From the NCBI GenBank assembly GCA_963816955.1, contig CAWFME010000005.1, forward strand, positions 310,001 through 374,000: a stretch of DNA of 64,000 nt. Reading direction: 5' to 3'. The notes under the pieces are model-generated. The model searched no databases. It saw only the letters and a program-made list of their open reading frames with translations, and was not told the DNA's origin. The stretch comes from DATFQI01 sp963816955. GTDB lineage: Bacteria; Actinomycetota; Thermoleophilia; Solirubrobacterales; Solirubrobacteraceae. Of the stretch, positions 12,474-20,616 are shown one piece after another. The translations under genes and the position numbers were made by a program. Numbering within the stretch: position 1 is the first letter of the stretch; each line of letters starts with the position of its first letter.

Positions 12474-13073
12474 TCAGGTGTGCAGCAGGTACTGCTTCCA
12501 GGTCGCCGGGATCGTCGGCGAGGCGAGCTGGATGAAGATGTGCGCGTTCGGCGTGCGCGGCTTCTGGCGCGGGTGCATGTTGATCTGGTGCGGGAGCCGG
12601 TCGCCCTTGCGGCGGTTGCACGGCGCGCAGGAGGCGACGATGTTGTCCCAGCCCGAGCCGCCGCCCTTGGAGCGCGGGATCACGTGGTCGACCGTGAGGC
12701 TCGTGCGGGCGCCGCAGTACTGGCACTCCCAGCCATCGCGCGCGAAGACCGCGCGGCGGGTGATCTTGCGCTTGTGCGTGTCGCGCGGGATCCGGACGTA
12801 GGTGACGAGCCGGATCACGACCGGCCGCGGGAACGAGCCCGACGCCCAGTGCAGGTCGCGCGTGCCGACCTCGATCACCTCGGCCTTGCTCTTCAGCAGC
12901 AGCACGGTGGCGCGGCGCACGGTGCACACGTTGATCGGCTCGTACGTCGCGTTGAGGACGAGCACACGACCCCCAGACCAACGGCCGCAGCCGTCAGCTT
13001 CAGGTCCGTGCCGCTGGGAATCGCTCGGCGGCACGGACCCCAGTGGCGCTGGGGGTACGGCGGCTGTTGCCAT
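12474..13073 (-). CDS. HNH endonuclease family protein
   Basis: Up to 199 residues, with an HNH_5-type domain: ARDGWECQYCGARTSLTVDH, then RSKGGGSGWDNIVASCAPCN and RRKGD. The two CxxC pairs (CQYC, CAPC) bind structural zinc, and DHVIP plus the Asn of WDNIV supply the nuclease core. The N-terminal part has VLVLNATYEPINVCTVRRA, conserved in the chromosomal actinobacterial and cyanobacterial HNH family of unknown cellular role. No ribosome site precedes ATG 13073, whereas GTG 12965, just before LVLNATYEP, has GGGGG upstream and would give about 163 residues; it may be the true start. No intron, toxin or phage gene is adjacent. Confidence 0.85.
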   Translation of the reverse strand: MATAAVPPAPLGSVPPSDSQRHGPEADGCGRWSGGRVLVLNATYEPINVCTVRRATVLLLKSKAEVIEVGTRDLHWASGSFPRPVVIRLVTYVRIPRDTHKRKITRRAVFARDGWECQYCGARTSLTVDHVIPRSKGGGSGWDNIVASCAPCNRRKGDRLPHQINMHPRQKPRTPNAHIFIQLASPTIPATWKQYLLHT

Positions 13074-13145
13074 CGCTGGCGCGAAGTGTAGCCCAGCGGA
13101 CGACCGGAACCCGCGGTGTGGCGCGCGATGCGGCGTGTTCGAGCC

Positions 13146-13667
13146 TCAGTCCAGCGTGACGGAGCCGACCTCGCCCGCGAGCGCGAGCCGGACGGCCTCG
13201 GCCTCCTCCGGCGAGAGCTCGAGCTCACCCTCGCCCGCGTGCAGGAGCTTGCAGTACAGCCGGGCCGTCTCGCGGTTGGCGATCGAGGACAGCACGACGC
13301 CGCTGTGGCCGGCGTCGAGCAGGGCCAGCGAGGTGGACTGGTGGCCCGTGAGCTCCCCGTAGGCGTCGTAGCGCACGAGCGCGCGGTAGGCGATCGCCCC
13401 GTCCAGGCGCTCCTCGGCGGCGGCCATCCGCCCGTCGAGGCGCTCGGCCATCTCCTCAACGCGCTGGTGCAGCGCCTCGAAGGCCTGCTGGAGCGAGCTC
13501 GCGTGGGCGACGAGGTCGTCGCGGCCGCTCGGCCCGAGCACGACGCGCTGCTCGGCACGCAGGCGCCGGAGCCTCAGCGCGAGCACCACGGCCGTCACGA
13601 GTGCGATCAGCGCCAGGCCGGCGCCGGCCAGCGCGACCAGCCCGACGGGTTCGGTCAGCTCGTCCAC
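13146..13667 (-). CDS. DUF4446 family membrane-anchored protein
   Basis: A 173-residue protein with one N-terminal membrane segment (about 8-30, Ala/Leu/Val-rich) followed by a basic stretch RLRRLRAEQR. A coiled-coil-like region (about 55-92) comes next, and then the conserved DUF4446 core with ALVRYDAYGELTGHQSTSLA, LLDAGHSGVVLSSIANRETA and the LSPEEAEAVRLAL helix. The family is widespread in Firmicutes and Actinobacteria, often near parB/origin genes, and has no established function. It is leftward, upstream of the HNH gene by 72 bases. Confidence 0.8.
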   Translation of the reverse strand: MDELTEPVGLVALAGAGLALIALVTAVVLALRLRRLRAEQRVVLGPSGRDDLVAHASSLQQAFEALHQRVEEMAERLDGRMAAAEERLDGAIAYRALVRYDAYGELTGHQSTSLALLDAGHSGVVLSSIANRETARLYCKLLHAGEGELELSPEEAEAVRLALAGEVGSVTLD

Positions 13668-13709
13668 GGCGGATGAGTGTACGAGCGCATGAGCGCCCGC
13701 GGAGGGCGA

Positions 13710-14822
13710 TCAGCCCTCGTTGAAGATGCCCTGGTACTCCGCCTGGTTGTTGTCGGTCTTCTCCTCGCCCGGGACCGGCGCGATGCGTACGCGGATCGTC
13801 ACCGCGGCGCCCAGCGGCGGCGACTCTTCGAGGGCGAGGTTGGCGGTCGCCTGGGCCTGCGGGGCGACCTGGTCGATCGTGTCGCTGAGCGTGATCGGGT
13901 CGCCGCTGCCGCCCTGGATGCGGACGGAGACCTTGACGTCGAACTCGTCGTTCTCGCCGCCGTTGGTGAAGCGCACGGAGAACGTCGAGTCGGGCGCGTA
14001 GGTGAGCTGGTTCGACGCGCCGGGCTGCAGGGTCGTGTCGCCGTAGGAGACCGACTCGATGTTGGTGCCGTGCAGGCCTGGCCCGGTCGGCTCGCCCGAG
14101 TCGCGGCCCGCGCCGGCGGAGAGCTGCTGGCCGAGCTGGCTGGCGACGACGTCCGCCTGCAGCCAGTCGTTCGACGGCAGGAAGACCGATGGGGCGATGT
14201 CCTGCCCGCCGATCTCGGCGTCGTCGAGCGCCGACTTGATGAAGGGCCGCACGCGCGTCTCGTAATCGACGTCGGAGGCGAGGAAGACCTCCATCTGGGC
14301 CGCGATCTGCTGGATCGCCTCGTCGGCCGCCTCACCCTCGTCGCCGAGCGCGGTCCGGATCCGCTGGGCGACGAAGTCCAGCCCGTCGCGGCGCCACTCG
14401 AGCGCGATCAGCAGCGACTGGTGGGCGCCGCGCATCTCGTCCGGGACGCTCAAGCGCTCCGCCTGCGTGAGCTGTTGGTCGGCCTGGACCTTGAACGACG
14501 AGATCGCGCTCTGGAGATCCTGCGGCGAGTCGCTGCCGCCCTCGCCCAGCAGCTGGAAGAACCCCGCGCCGATCTGCTTGCTGGACTCGCTCGCGATCGT
14601 CGAGACCTCGCGGTTGTAGTCCTTGAGCGAGTTCTCCTTGGCGGAGTTCTGGCAGCTGCGGACCACGAACAACAGCAGCAGCGCGATCACGATGAAGCCG
14701 ATCGCGAGCACCGCCTGGCGGATGCGGATGGTCTGGGTGTCGGCGGAGACGTCCCCGCCCGCGGCGCGGCGTGGCCGCGGCGCCCGGCTGCGGGGCTCGT
14801 CGTCCTCGTCGAAGAAGGACAC
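13710..14822 (-). CDS. Hypothetical single-span membrane protein with extracellular beta-domain
   Basis: About 370 residues from GTG 14822; TTG 14834 is an alternative. The cytoplasmic N-terminus is acidic, then Arg-rich (FFDEDDEP onward). One membrane span, VLAIGFIVIALLLLFVV, lies near residues 37-57 and is followed by a conserved-looking RSCQNSAKENSL segment. A largely helical extracellular region (about 60-230) precedes a C-terminal beta-rich domain with NQLTYAPDSTFSVRFTNGG and TDNNQAEY, which resembles CARDB-like repeats in composition. No enzyme motif is seen. It is divergent from the kinase at 14853 with only 30 bases between, so the promoters must overlap or transcripts are nearly leaderless. 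I do not recognise a function. Confidence 0.65.
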   Translation of the reverse strand: MSFFDEDDEPRSRAPRPRRAAGGDVSADTQTIRIRQAVLAIGFIVIALLLLFVVRSCQNSAKENSLKDYNREVSTIASESSKQIGAGFFQLLGEGGSDSPQDLQSAISSFKVQADQQLTQAERLSVPDEMRGAHQSLLIALEWRRDGLDFVAQRIRTALGDEGEAADEAIQQIAAQMEVFLASDVDYETRVRPFIKSALDDAEIGGQDIAPSVFLPSNDWLQADVVASQLGQQLSAGAGRDSGEPTGPGLHGTNIESVSYGDTTLQPGASNQLTYAPDSTFSVRFTNGGENDEFDVKVSVRIQGGSGDPITLSDTIDQVAPQAQATANLALEESPPLGAAVTIRVRIAPVPGEEKTDNNQAEYQGIFNEG

Positions 14823-14852
14823 GTCGGGGCGCAAGTATGACCGGAGCCTCGG

Positions 14853-16646
14853 ATGCAAGAAGTCACAGTCGTCACGAGCGCCGCGGCAGGGGTGTCGCGG
14901 GCGCCGCCGAACCCAGCTTCGATGGAGGCCACGGAGGAGCTCCCAGCCGGGCGGGGAAGACCCGGCTTCGGATCCCCGCCCACCCCGGCCCCCGTGCTCG
15001 GCCGCTACCGGCTCGGTGCGCGCCTGGGCTCCGGCGGCTTCGGCACGGTCTACGCGGCCGTCGACGAGCGCCTCGACCGTGACGTGGCCGTCAAGGTGAT
15101 CCCGATGATCCCGTGCCCGCCCGGGGATCCCAATCCCGAGCGTGCTTCGCGCGAGGCGCTGGCCGCGGCCCGGCTCGACCACCCGGGGATCGTCGCCGTC
15201 TTCGACGCGGGCCAGGACGACCAGGCCCGCTACCTCGTCTCCGAGCTGGTGCGCGGGCGCACGCTCGACACCCTGGCCGCGGATGGCGAGCTGTCCGACC
15301 GCGACGTGCTGCGTGTCGGCCTGGCGCTCGCGGACGCGCTCGAGCACGCGCACGACCGCGGCGTCATCCACCGCGACGTGAAGCCGCAGAACGTGATCGT
15401 CCCGGACCGCCCGCGCTCCGCGCGCTCGGCGGCCAAGCTGACCGACTTCGGGGTCGCGCACCTCGCGGACGACGCGCCGCTGACCCGCACGGGCGACGTG
15501 GTCGGCACGCTCGCCTACATGGCCCCGGAGCAGGCCGACGGCCACCGCATCGACGAACGCGCGGACCTCTACTCGCTCGCGCTCGTGCTCTACGAGGGCC
15601 TCTCGGGGGTCAACCCCGTGCGCGGCGGCACCGCCGCGGCCACGGCGCGCAGGCTCGGGACGCCGCTGCCGCCGCTGCAGCGCAAGCGCAAGGACCTCCC
15701 CGCCGAGCTGTGCGCCGCGCTCGACCGCGCGCTGGCGCCGCGGCCCGAGGACCGCGGGACGCTGGACGAGCTCGCCGCCGAGCTGGCGGAGGCGCTGACC
15801 GCCGTCTCCGACGCGGGCGGCACGATCCTCGCCCACCCGCTCGAGCGCCCGCGCACGGCCGAGCTGCCGCCCGTGGCCGGCCGGATCGCGGCCGCCGCGG
15901 CCGCCGCCGGCCTCGCGGCGGCCGCCGTCACGCTCGTGCCCGGCACCCCGGTCACGCCGCCCGCCGCCGCGGCGGTCACCGCCGTCGCGGTCGGCGCGCT
16001 ACCGCGCGCCGGCTGGCTGGCGTGCATCGCGGGGCTGGCCGTCCTGCTGGTGCCCGACCGGCCCGGAGCGGCGCTCGTCGTGCTCGCCGGCGCGCTGCCG
16101 GCCGCGGCGCTCGTGCGCGGGTCGGGGCGCGCCTGGTCGCTGCCCGCCGCCGCGCCGCTGCTGGGCCTCGCGACGCTCGCGGGCGCCTTCCCGGCCGTCG
16201 CGGGCCGCGCCGGGCGCTGGTGGCAGCGGGCGGCGCTGGGCGCCGCCGGCCTGTGGTGGCTGCTGCTGGCGGAGCCGCTGCTGGGCGCCACTCTGATCTC
16301 GACCCCACCCGCCCCCGAGCCCCCGCGCGCGTGGGCGGCCGACGCCGGCGCCGCGCTGGACGGCGTCCTGTGGCCGCCCCTGTCGTCCGGGCTGGCGGCG
16401 CTCGCGGCCGTCTGGGCGCTCGCGGCGCTGGTGCTGCCGTGGCTGGTCCGCGGGCGCTACGCCGGGATGGACTTCGTCGCGGCGGCCGCGTGGGCCGCCG
16501 GCCTGGGCTCGGGCACCGCCGCCGTGGCCGAGTGGGCGGGCGCCGCGCCGCCGCGCGGGCTCGTCGCCGGGGCGGTCGCCGCGGGCGTCCTCGCGTGGCT
16601 GCTGCCCCGCCTGCTCCCGCGGGATATCGTGAACGACCCGCGATGA
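14853..16646 (+). CDS. Serine/threonine protein kinase with C-terminal multi-span membrane region
   Basis: A 597-residue Hanks-type kinase. The glycine loop is LGSGGFGTVYAAVD near residue 60, the catalytic Lys is in DVAVKVI, the catalytic loop HRDVKPQN is at 173-180, DFG is in LTDFGVAHL, and APEQADGHRIDERADLYSLA is the activation/APE region. After about residue 340 the protein is extremely Ala/Leu/Val-rich, with perhaps 8-10 membrane segments in place of the usual single span and PASTA repeats. ATG 14853 follows GGAG by 6 bases. Its stop overlaps the fhaA start by 4, so it heads the fhaA-fhaB-pstP-rodA-pbpA-pknB-ddl unit, in a position analogous to an accessory kinase such as PknA. What the membrane part senses is unknown. 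Confidence 0.88.
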   Translation: MQEVTVVTSAAAGVSRAPPNPASMEATEELPAGRGRPGFGSPPTPAPVLGRYRLGARLGSGGFGTVYAAVDERLDRDVAVKVIPMIPCPPGDPNPERASREALAAARLDHPGIVAVFDAGQDDQARYLVSELVRGRTLDTLAADGELSDRDVLRVGLALADALEHAHDRGVIHRDVKPQNVIVPDRPRSARSAAKLTDFGVAHLADDAPLTRTGDVVGTLAYMAPEQADGHRIDERADLYSLALVLYEGLSGVNPVRGGTAAATARRLGTPLPPLQRKRKDLPAELCAALDRALAPRPEDRGTLDELAAELAEALTAVSDAGGTILAHPLERPRTAELPPVAGRIAAAAAAAGLAAAAVTLVPGTPVTPPAAAAVTAVAVGALPRAGWLACIAGLAVLLVPDRPGAALVVLAGALPAAALVRGSGRAWSLPAAAPLLGLATLAGAFPAVAGRAGRWWQRAALGAAGLWWLLLAEPLLGATLISTPPAPEPPRAWAADAGAALDGVLWPPLSSGLAALAAVWALAALVLPWLVRGRYAGMDFVAAAAWAAGLGSGTAAVAEWAGAAPPRGLVAGAVAAGVLAWLLPRLLPRDIVNDPR

Positions 16647-17398
16647 GCGTTCTGCGCAACCTGGAGTCCAAGCTGGCCGGTCTCGTCGAGGGCACGTTCT
16701 CGCGTGCCTTCAAGTCCGAGGTGCGCCCTGTGGAGATCGCGCGCAAGCTCACGCGCGAGATGGAGGAGAACACCGTCCAGTCCCTGTCGCGCACCTACGC
16801 CCCCAACGAGTACGCCGTCTGGCTCTCGCCCGACGACCGCAAGCAGTTCGAGGGCTACGAGCGGGACCTCGCGACGGAGCTCTCGGGCTACCTGCTCGAG
16901 CACGCGCGCCGCGAGAAGATCGCGCTCGTCACCTCGCCGAAGATCTCCTTCCGCACCGACGACCGCCTGCGGCTCGGGGAGTTCGGCATCCAGGCGCGGC
17001 TCGTGCGGCCCTCCGAGGACGACTCCGATGCGCCCAGCCAGGGCGACGAGGGCCACACCCAGGTCTACACGGCCTCCGAGCGGCTCTCCCAGGAGCTGCG
17101 CGAGCCCGACCACCGTCGCGGCAAGGCCCGGCTGCGCTACGAGGGCAAGACCGCGGTGCTCCCCTCGAACGGCGGCGTGATCGGCCGCTCGCGCGAGTGC
17201 GACGTCACGCTCGCCGACCAGAACGTGTCGCGCAAGCACGCCGAGGTGCGCCCGAGCGGGGGCAAGTGGATCGTCAAGGATCTCGGCTCGACCAACGGGG
17301 TAAAGGTCAACGGTCGCCGCATCACGGGCCCGCAGTCGCTCAAGCCGGGCGACTCGATAGAGCTCGGGACCTCGACCATCGCCTTCGACCTGGAATAG
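16643..17398 (+). CDS. fhaA: FhaA-like protein (DUF3662 plus FHA domain)
   Basis: A 251-residue protein. The N-terminal DUF3662 domain (about 1-125) begins with LRNLESKLAGLVEGTFSRAF and contains VRPVEIARKLTREMEEN and YAPNEYAVWLSP, which are highly conserved. A Ser/Asp/Gln-rich linker (about 128-165) joins a C-terminal FHA domain with VIGRSRECDVTLADQNVSRK and DLGSTNGVKVNG, the phosphothreonine-binding loops. In mycobacteria FhaA is a PknB substrate and regulates peptidoglycan synthesis through MviN. The ATG at 16643 overlaps the kinase stop by 4 bases. Confidence 0.93.
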   Translation: MSVLRNLESKLAGLVEGTFSRAFKSEVRPVEIARKLTREMEENTVQSLSRTYAPNEYAVWLSPDDRKQFEGYERDLATELSGYLLEHARREKIALVTSPKISFRTDDRLRLGEFGIQARLVRPSEDDSDAPSQGDEGHTQVYTASERLSQELREPDHRRGKARLRYEGKTAVLPSNGGVIGRSRECDVTLADQNVSRKHAEVRPSGGKWIVKDLGSTNGVKVNGRRITGPQSLKPGDSIELGTSTIAFDLE

Positions 17399-17405
17399 AA
17401 CACAC

Positions 17406-17888
17406 GTGGAACTCGACCCCGTCGCCGTCGCGCTCAAGTTCGGCTTCCTCGCCGTGCTGTACCTCTTCCTGCTCTGGATGGCCCGTTCGGCCATGAAGGA
17501 CCTGCGCCGGGGCGCGGGCGGGGCGCCCGCCGCGTACGCCGACGACGCCACCGGGATGCACGTCGCCTCACAGGGCATCTCGCCCGACGGGCGGGGCGAT
17601 CCGAAGCTGCGAGTGGACACCGCGGCGGGGTTGAAGGCCGGTTCCGCCTACTCTCTTGCGGACGGCGCGGTCCTCGGGAGGGGTGACGGGGCGGACATCC
17701 AGCTCCAGGACACGTTCGCGTCGTCGCAGCACGCGCGGCTCGCGCCGCACGGGGACGTCATCGTGTTGGAGGATCTCGGTTCGACGAACGGCACGTACCT
17801 GAACGAGGAGCCGGTCCGCGGTCCGCAGCCCCTGCACCCCGGCGACAAGATCCGCATCGGGGACTCCTCCTTCACATTCGAACGCTGA
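17406..17888 (+). CDS. fhaB: FhaB/FipA-like membrane-anchored FHA protein
   Basis: A 160-residue protein with an N-terminal membrane span (about residues 8-26, ALKFGFLAVLYLFLLWM), a flexible linker and a C-terminal FHA domain (about 82-158) with LGRGDGADIQLQDTFASSQH and EDLGSTNGTYLNEEPV. The conserved Arg, Ser, His, Asn residues for phosphothreonine recognition are present. GTG 17406 is 7 bases after the fhaA stop. It links PknB/PstP signalling to septal peptidoglycan assembly in mycobacteria; the same role is inferred here from identical neighbours. Confidence 0.9.
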   Translation: MELDPVAVALKFGFLAVLYLFLLWMARSAMKDLRRGAGGAPAAYADDATGMHVASQGISPDGRGDPKLRVDTAAGLKAGSAYSLADGAVLGRGDGADIQLQDTFASSQHARLAPHGDVIVLEDLGSTNGTYLNEEPVRGPQPLHPGDKIRIGDSSFTFER

Positions 17889-17890
17889 AC

Positions 17891-19303
17891 ATGCTCCGCA
17901 TTTCCGAACAGTTCCACGCTTCCGACCTGGGCCGCCAGCGCCAGGGCAACGAGGACAACTACTTCGTCCGCGCCCCGCTGTTCGTCGTCGCCGACGGCAT
18001 GGGCGGCGCGCAGGCCGGCGAGGTCGCCTCGGAGATGGCGGTCGACTCCTTCGACGCCGGCCTCGGCAACGGCTCGCCGGCCGAGGGCCTGGTGCGGGTC
18101 ATCCAGGAGGCCAACCGCCGCATCCACGACCGCTCGCGCAGCGACGAGCAGGCCGCCGGCATGGGCACGACCTGCACGGCGGCCTACGTCGGCGAGGAGG
18201 ACGTCACGATCGCCCATGTCGGCGACTCGCGCGCGTACCTGTGGCGCGACGGCGAGCTGACGCGGCTCACGCGCGACCACTCGCTGGTCGGCGAGCTCGT
18301 GGCGCGCGGCAAGCTGACCGAGGAGCAGGCCGAGGCGCATCCGCAGCGCTCCGTGATCACGCGCGCGCTCGGCCCCGAGCCCGACGTCGTGGTGGACATC
18401 GAGAAGTTCGCGGCCCGCGACGGCGACGTCTACCTGCTCTGCTCCGACGGCCTGACCTCGATGATCCACGAGCCGGGCGTCCGGCCCGTGCTCGAGCGGA
18501 TGACGGACCTCGACCGCACCGGCCGCGAGCTGATCGCCGCCGCCAACGAGGCCGGCGGGCGCGACAACATCACGGTGATCCTGTTCCGGCTCGAGGACGT
18601 CGACAGCGCGGCCGGGAGCGGCGCGGCCGCCGCCGCGACGGCCGCCGGCTCCTCCGGCGACAGCGAGACGGGCGAGTACGACACCTTCGAGGGCGAGGCG
18701 GTGCCCAGCGGCGGCACGTCGCGCCCGTACGCGCACACCCGCGTCCGCGACGAGGAGGCGCTGCACCCCGACGACGTGCGCCACGCCGTCCACGCCGCCG
18801 ACGAGCAGGAGGCGGAGTACCGCGCCAGCGGCACCGTGGCGCTGTCGGCGATCGAGCCGCGCGCCCGCGCCGAGCCGGTCGACCCACCGCAGCGCACGGT
18901 GACGCTGCCCGGCGGCGCGTCACCGCCCGGCGAGGCGCCAGAGCGCAAGCGCAGGCGCCGCCGGATACCGGGCGGCCTCGTGGTCGCCGTCGTCCTCCTC
19001 GCGATGGTCCTGGGCGGCTTCTGGCTCGCGACCCAGGCGGTCTACTTCGTCGGCACCGACGCGGAGCGCGGCAACGCGGTGACGATCTACCGCGGCCTGC
19101 CGGTCGACCTCCCGCTCGGGCTGAAGCTCTACAGCCGCTACCAGAGCTCGGGCGTCACGCTGCAGTCGGTCCCCGAGTCGCGCCGCAAGACGTTCACGGA
19201 TCACAGGCTGCGCTCCAAGGACGACGCGGAGAACCTCGTGATCCAGCTCGAGCGCGGGCAACTCGAACTCGTGACCCTCCGTGCACCGGAAGATCACGCG
19301 TGA
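17891..19303 (+). CDS. pstP: PP2C-family serine/threonine phosphatase PstP
   Basis: A 470-residue Mn/Mg-dependent phosphatase that counteracts the neighbouring kinases. The PP2C domain (about 1-240) carries the metal-binding motifs QGNEDNYF, ADGMGGAQAGEVAS, VGDSRAYLWRDGELTRLTRD, LLCSDGLTSM and GGRDNITVI. A long acidic/Pro-rich juxtamembrane linker (about 245-350) is followed by a membrane span near 360-380 (VVAVVLLAMVLGGFWLA) and an extracellular domain of about 90 residues. The architecture matches mycobacterial PstP. ATG 17891 follows fhaB by 2 bases, and the stop overlaps the rodA start by 4 (GTGA). Confidence 0.94.
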   Translation: MLRISEQFHASDLGRQRQGNEDNYFVRAPLFVVADGMGGAQAGEVASEMAVDSFDAGLGNGSPAEGLVRVIQEANRRIHDRSRSDEQAAGMGTTCTAAYVGEEDVTIAHVGDSRAYLWRDGELTRLTRDHSLVGELVARGKLTEEQAEAHPQRSVITRALGPEPDVVVDIEKFAARDGDVYLLCSDGLTSMIHEPGVRPVLERMTDLDRTGRELIAAANEAGGRDNITVILFRLEDVDSAAGSGAAAAATAAGSSGDSETGEYDTFEGEAVPSGGTSRPYAHTRVRDEEALHPDDVRHAVHAADEQEAEYRASGTVALSAIEPRARAEPVDPPQRTVTLPGGASPPGEAPERKRRRRRIPGGLVVAVVLLAMVLGGFWLATQAVYFVGTDAERGNAVTIYRGLPVDLPLGLKLYSRYQSSGVTLQSVPESRRKTFTDHRLRSKDDAENLVIQLERGQLELVTLRAPEDHA

Positions 19304-20616
19304 GCGCCCGCAACCGAGAGCTGATGGCGCTGGTCCCGGCGTCGCTGCTGCTGACCGCCGGCTTCGCCGCCATCTTCATCCAGCAGTCCGAGCGTCTCTC
19401 GAACGTCTCGCTGACCTACGGCCTGATCTTCCTGCTGCTGTGCCTCGCCGGGCACTTCCTGATCCGCTTCACGCTCCCGCACGCGGACCCGTACATCTTC
19501 CCGCTCGTCAGCGTGCTCGCCTGCTTCGGGCTCGTCGTGATCTACCGCATCGACGACACGCTGGCGCGCGAGCAGGCGCAGTGGTTCGTGGTCGGGCTGG
19601 TCCTGTTCGCGGCCACGATCCTGCTGCTGCGCGACTTCCGCGTGCTCGAGCGCTATCGCTACACGATCGCGCTCGCCGGGCTGCTGCTGTTGCTGCTGCC
19701 GCGCGTGCCCGGGATCGGCCAGCAGGTCAACGGCGCCTACCTCGGCGTCAAGCTCGGGCCCGTCGCCTTCCAGCCGGCCGAGTTCGGCAAGATCGCGATC
19801 ATCGTCTTCCTCGCGGCGTACCTGCGCGACACCCGCCAGGTGCTCGTCCAGGGCCGCAAGCTGGGGCCGATCACCGTCCCGCAGCTCAAGCACCTCGGGC
19901 CGCTGCTCGTGGTCTGGGGCGCGGCGATGTTCATGCTCGTGTTCATCCGCGACCTCGGCTCGTCGCTGATGTACTTCGGCGGCTTCCTCGCGCTGCTCTA
20001 CGTGGCGACCAACCGGATCTCGTTCGTGGCGATCGGGATGGCGCTGTTCGCGCTCGGGGCGTGGTTCTTCGCCTCGACGGTCAGCCACGTGCAGGAGCGC
20101 ATCTCGATCCGCAACGACCCGTTCAAGGCCGAGTGGGTCGAGAAGGAGGGCTACCAGATCGCCCAGTCGCTGTTCGCCCAGGCGGACGGTGGTCTGTTCG
20201 GCACCGGCTTCGGGGCCTCGCTGCTGTATGGACCGGGCGGTGAGACGCTGATCCCCGCTCCGCACACCGACCTGATCTACGCCGTGATCGTCAACGAGGT
20301 CGGCCTCGTCGGCGCCTGCGGGCTGCTGCTCGTCTACATGCTGCTGGTCGAGCGCGGCTTCAAGGTCGCGATGGTCTCGGGCGACTCGTTCTCGAAGCTG
20401 CTCGCGTCGGGCCTGACCGCGGTGCTGGCGCTGCAGGTGTTCGTGATCGTCGGCGGCGTCACCAAGGTGATCCCGCTGACCGGCGTCACGCTGCCGTTCG
20501 TCTCCTACGGCGGCTCGTCGATCCTGGCCAACTTCGTGCTCGTCGCGCTGCTGCTGCTGGTCTCCGACCGGGCGCGGCGGCCGCAGGGCGCCACCTCCAG
20601 GCGGGGGCTGCGGTGA
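19300..20616 (+). CDS. rodA: FtsW/RodA/SpoVE-family peptidoglycan glycosyltransferase
   Basis: A 438-residue SEDS protein with about ten membrane segments, which polymerises lipid II glycan chains together with a class B PBP. The family motifs are FQPAEFGKIAIIVFLAAYL, RDLGSSLMYFGGFLALLYVA, the large extracellular loop, LIPAPHTDLIYAVIVNEVGL and LPFVSYGGSSILANF near the end. GTG 19300 overlaps the pstP stop by 4. The partner PBP follows with a 4-base overlap, the usual actinobacterial rodA-pbpA pair. FtsW versus RodA cannot be decided from sequence alone; position favours the RodA type of the pknB locus. Confidence 0.93.
   Translation: MSARNRELMALVPASLLLTAGFAAIFIQQSERLSNVSLTYGLIFLLLCLAGHFLIRFTLPHADPYIFPLVSVLACFGLVVIYRIDDTLAREQAQWFVVGLVLFAATILLLRDFRVLERYRYTIALAGLLLLLLPRVPGIGQQVNGAYLGVKLGPVAFQPAEFGKIAIIVFLAAYLRDTRQVLVQGRKLGPITVPQLKHLGPLLVVWGAAMFMLVFIRDLGSSLMYFGGFLALLYVATNRISFVAIGMALFALGAWFFASTVSHVQERISIRNDPFKAEWVEKEGYQIAQSLFAQADGGLFGTGFGASLLYGPGGETLIPAPHTDLIYAVIVNEVGLVGACGLLLVYMLLVERGFKVAMVSGDSFSKLLASGLTAVLALQVFVIVGGVTKVIPLTGVTLPFVSYGGSSILANFVLVALLLLVSDRARRPQGATSRRGLR

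Noticed and set aside
12474..13073. HNH gene as part of a homing intron, toxin or phage
   Set aside because: No intron core, reverse transcriptase, integrase, immunity gene or composition change is nearby; the N-terminal part matches a chromosomal HNH family.
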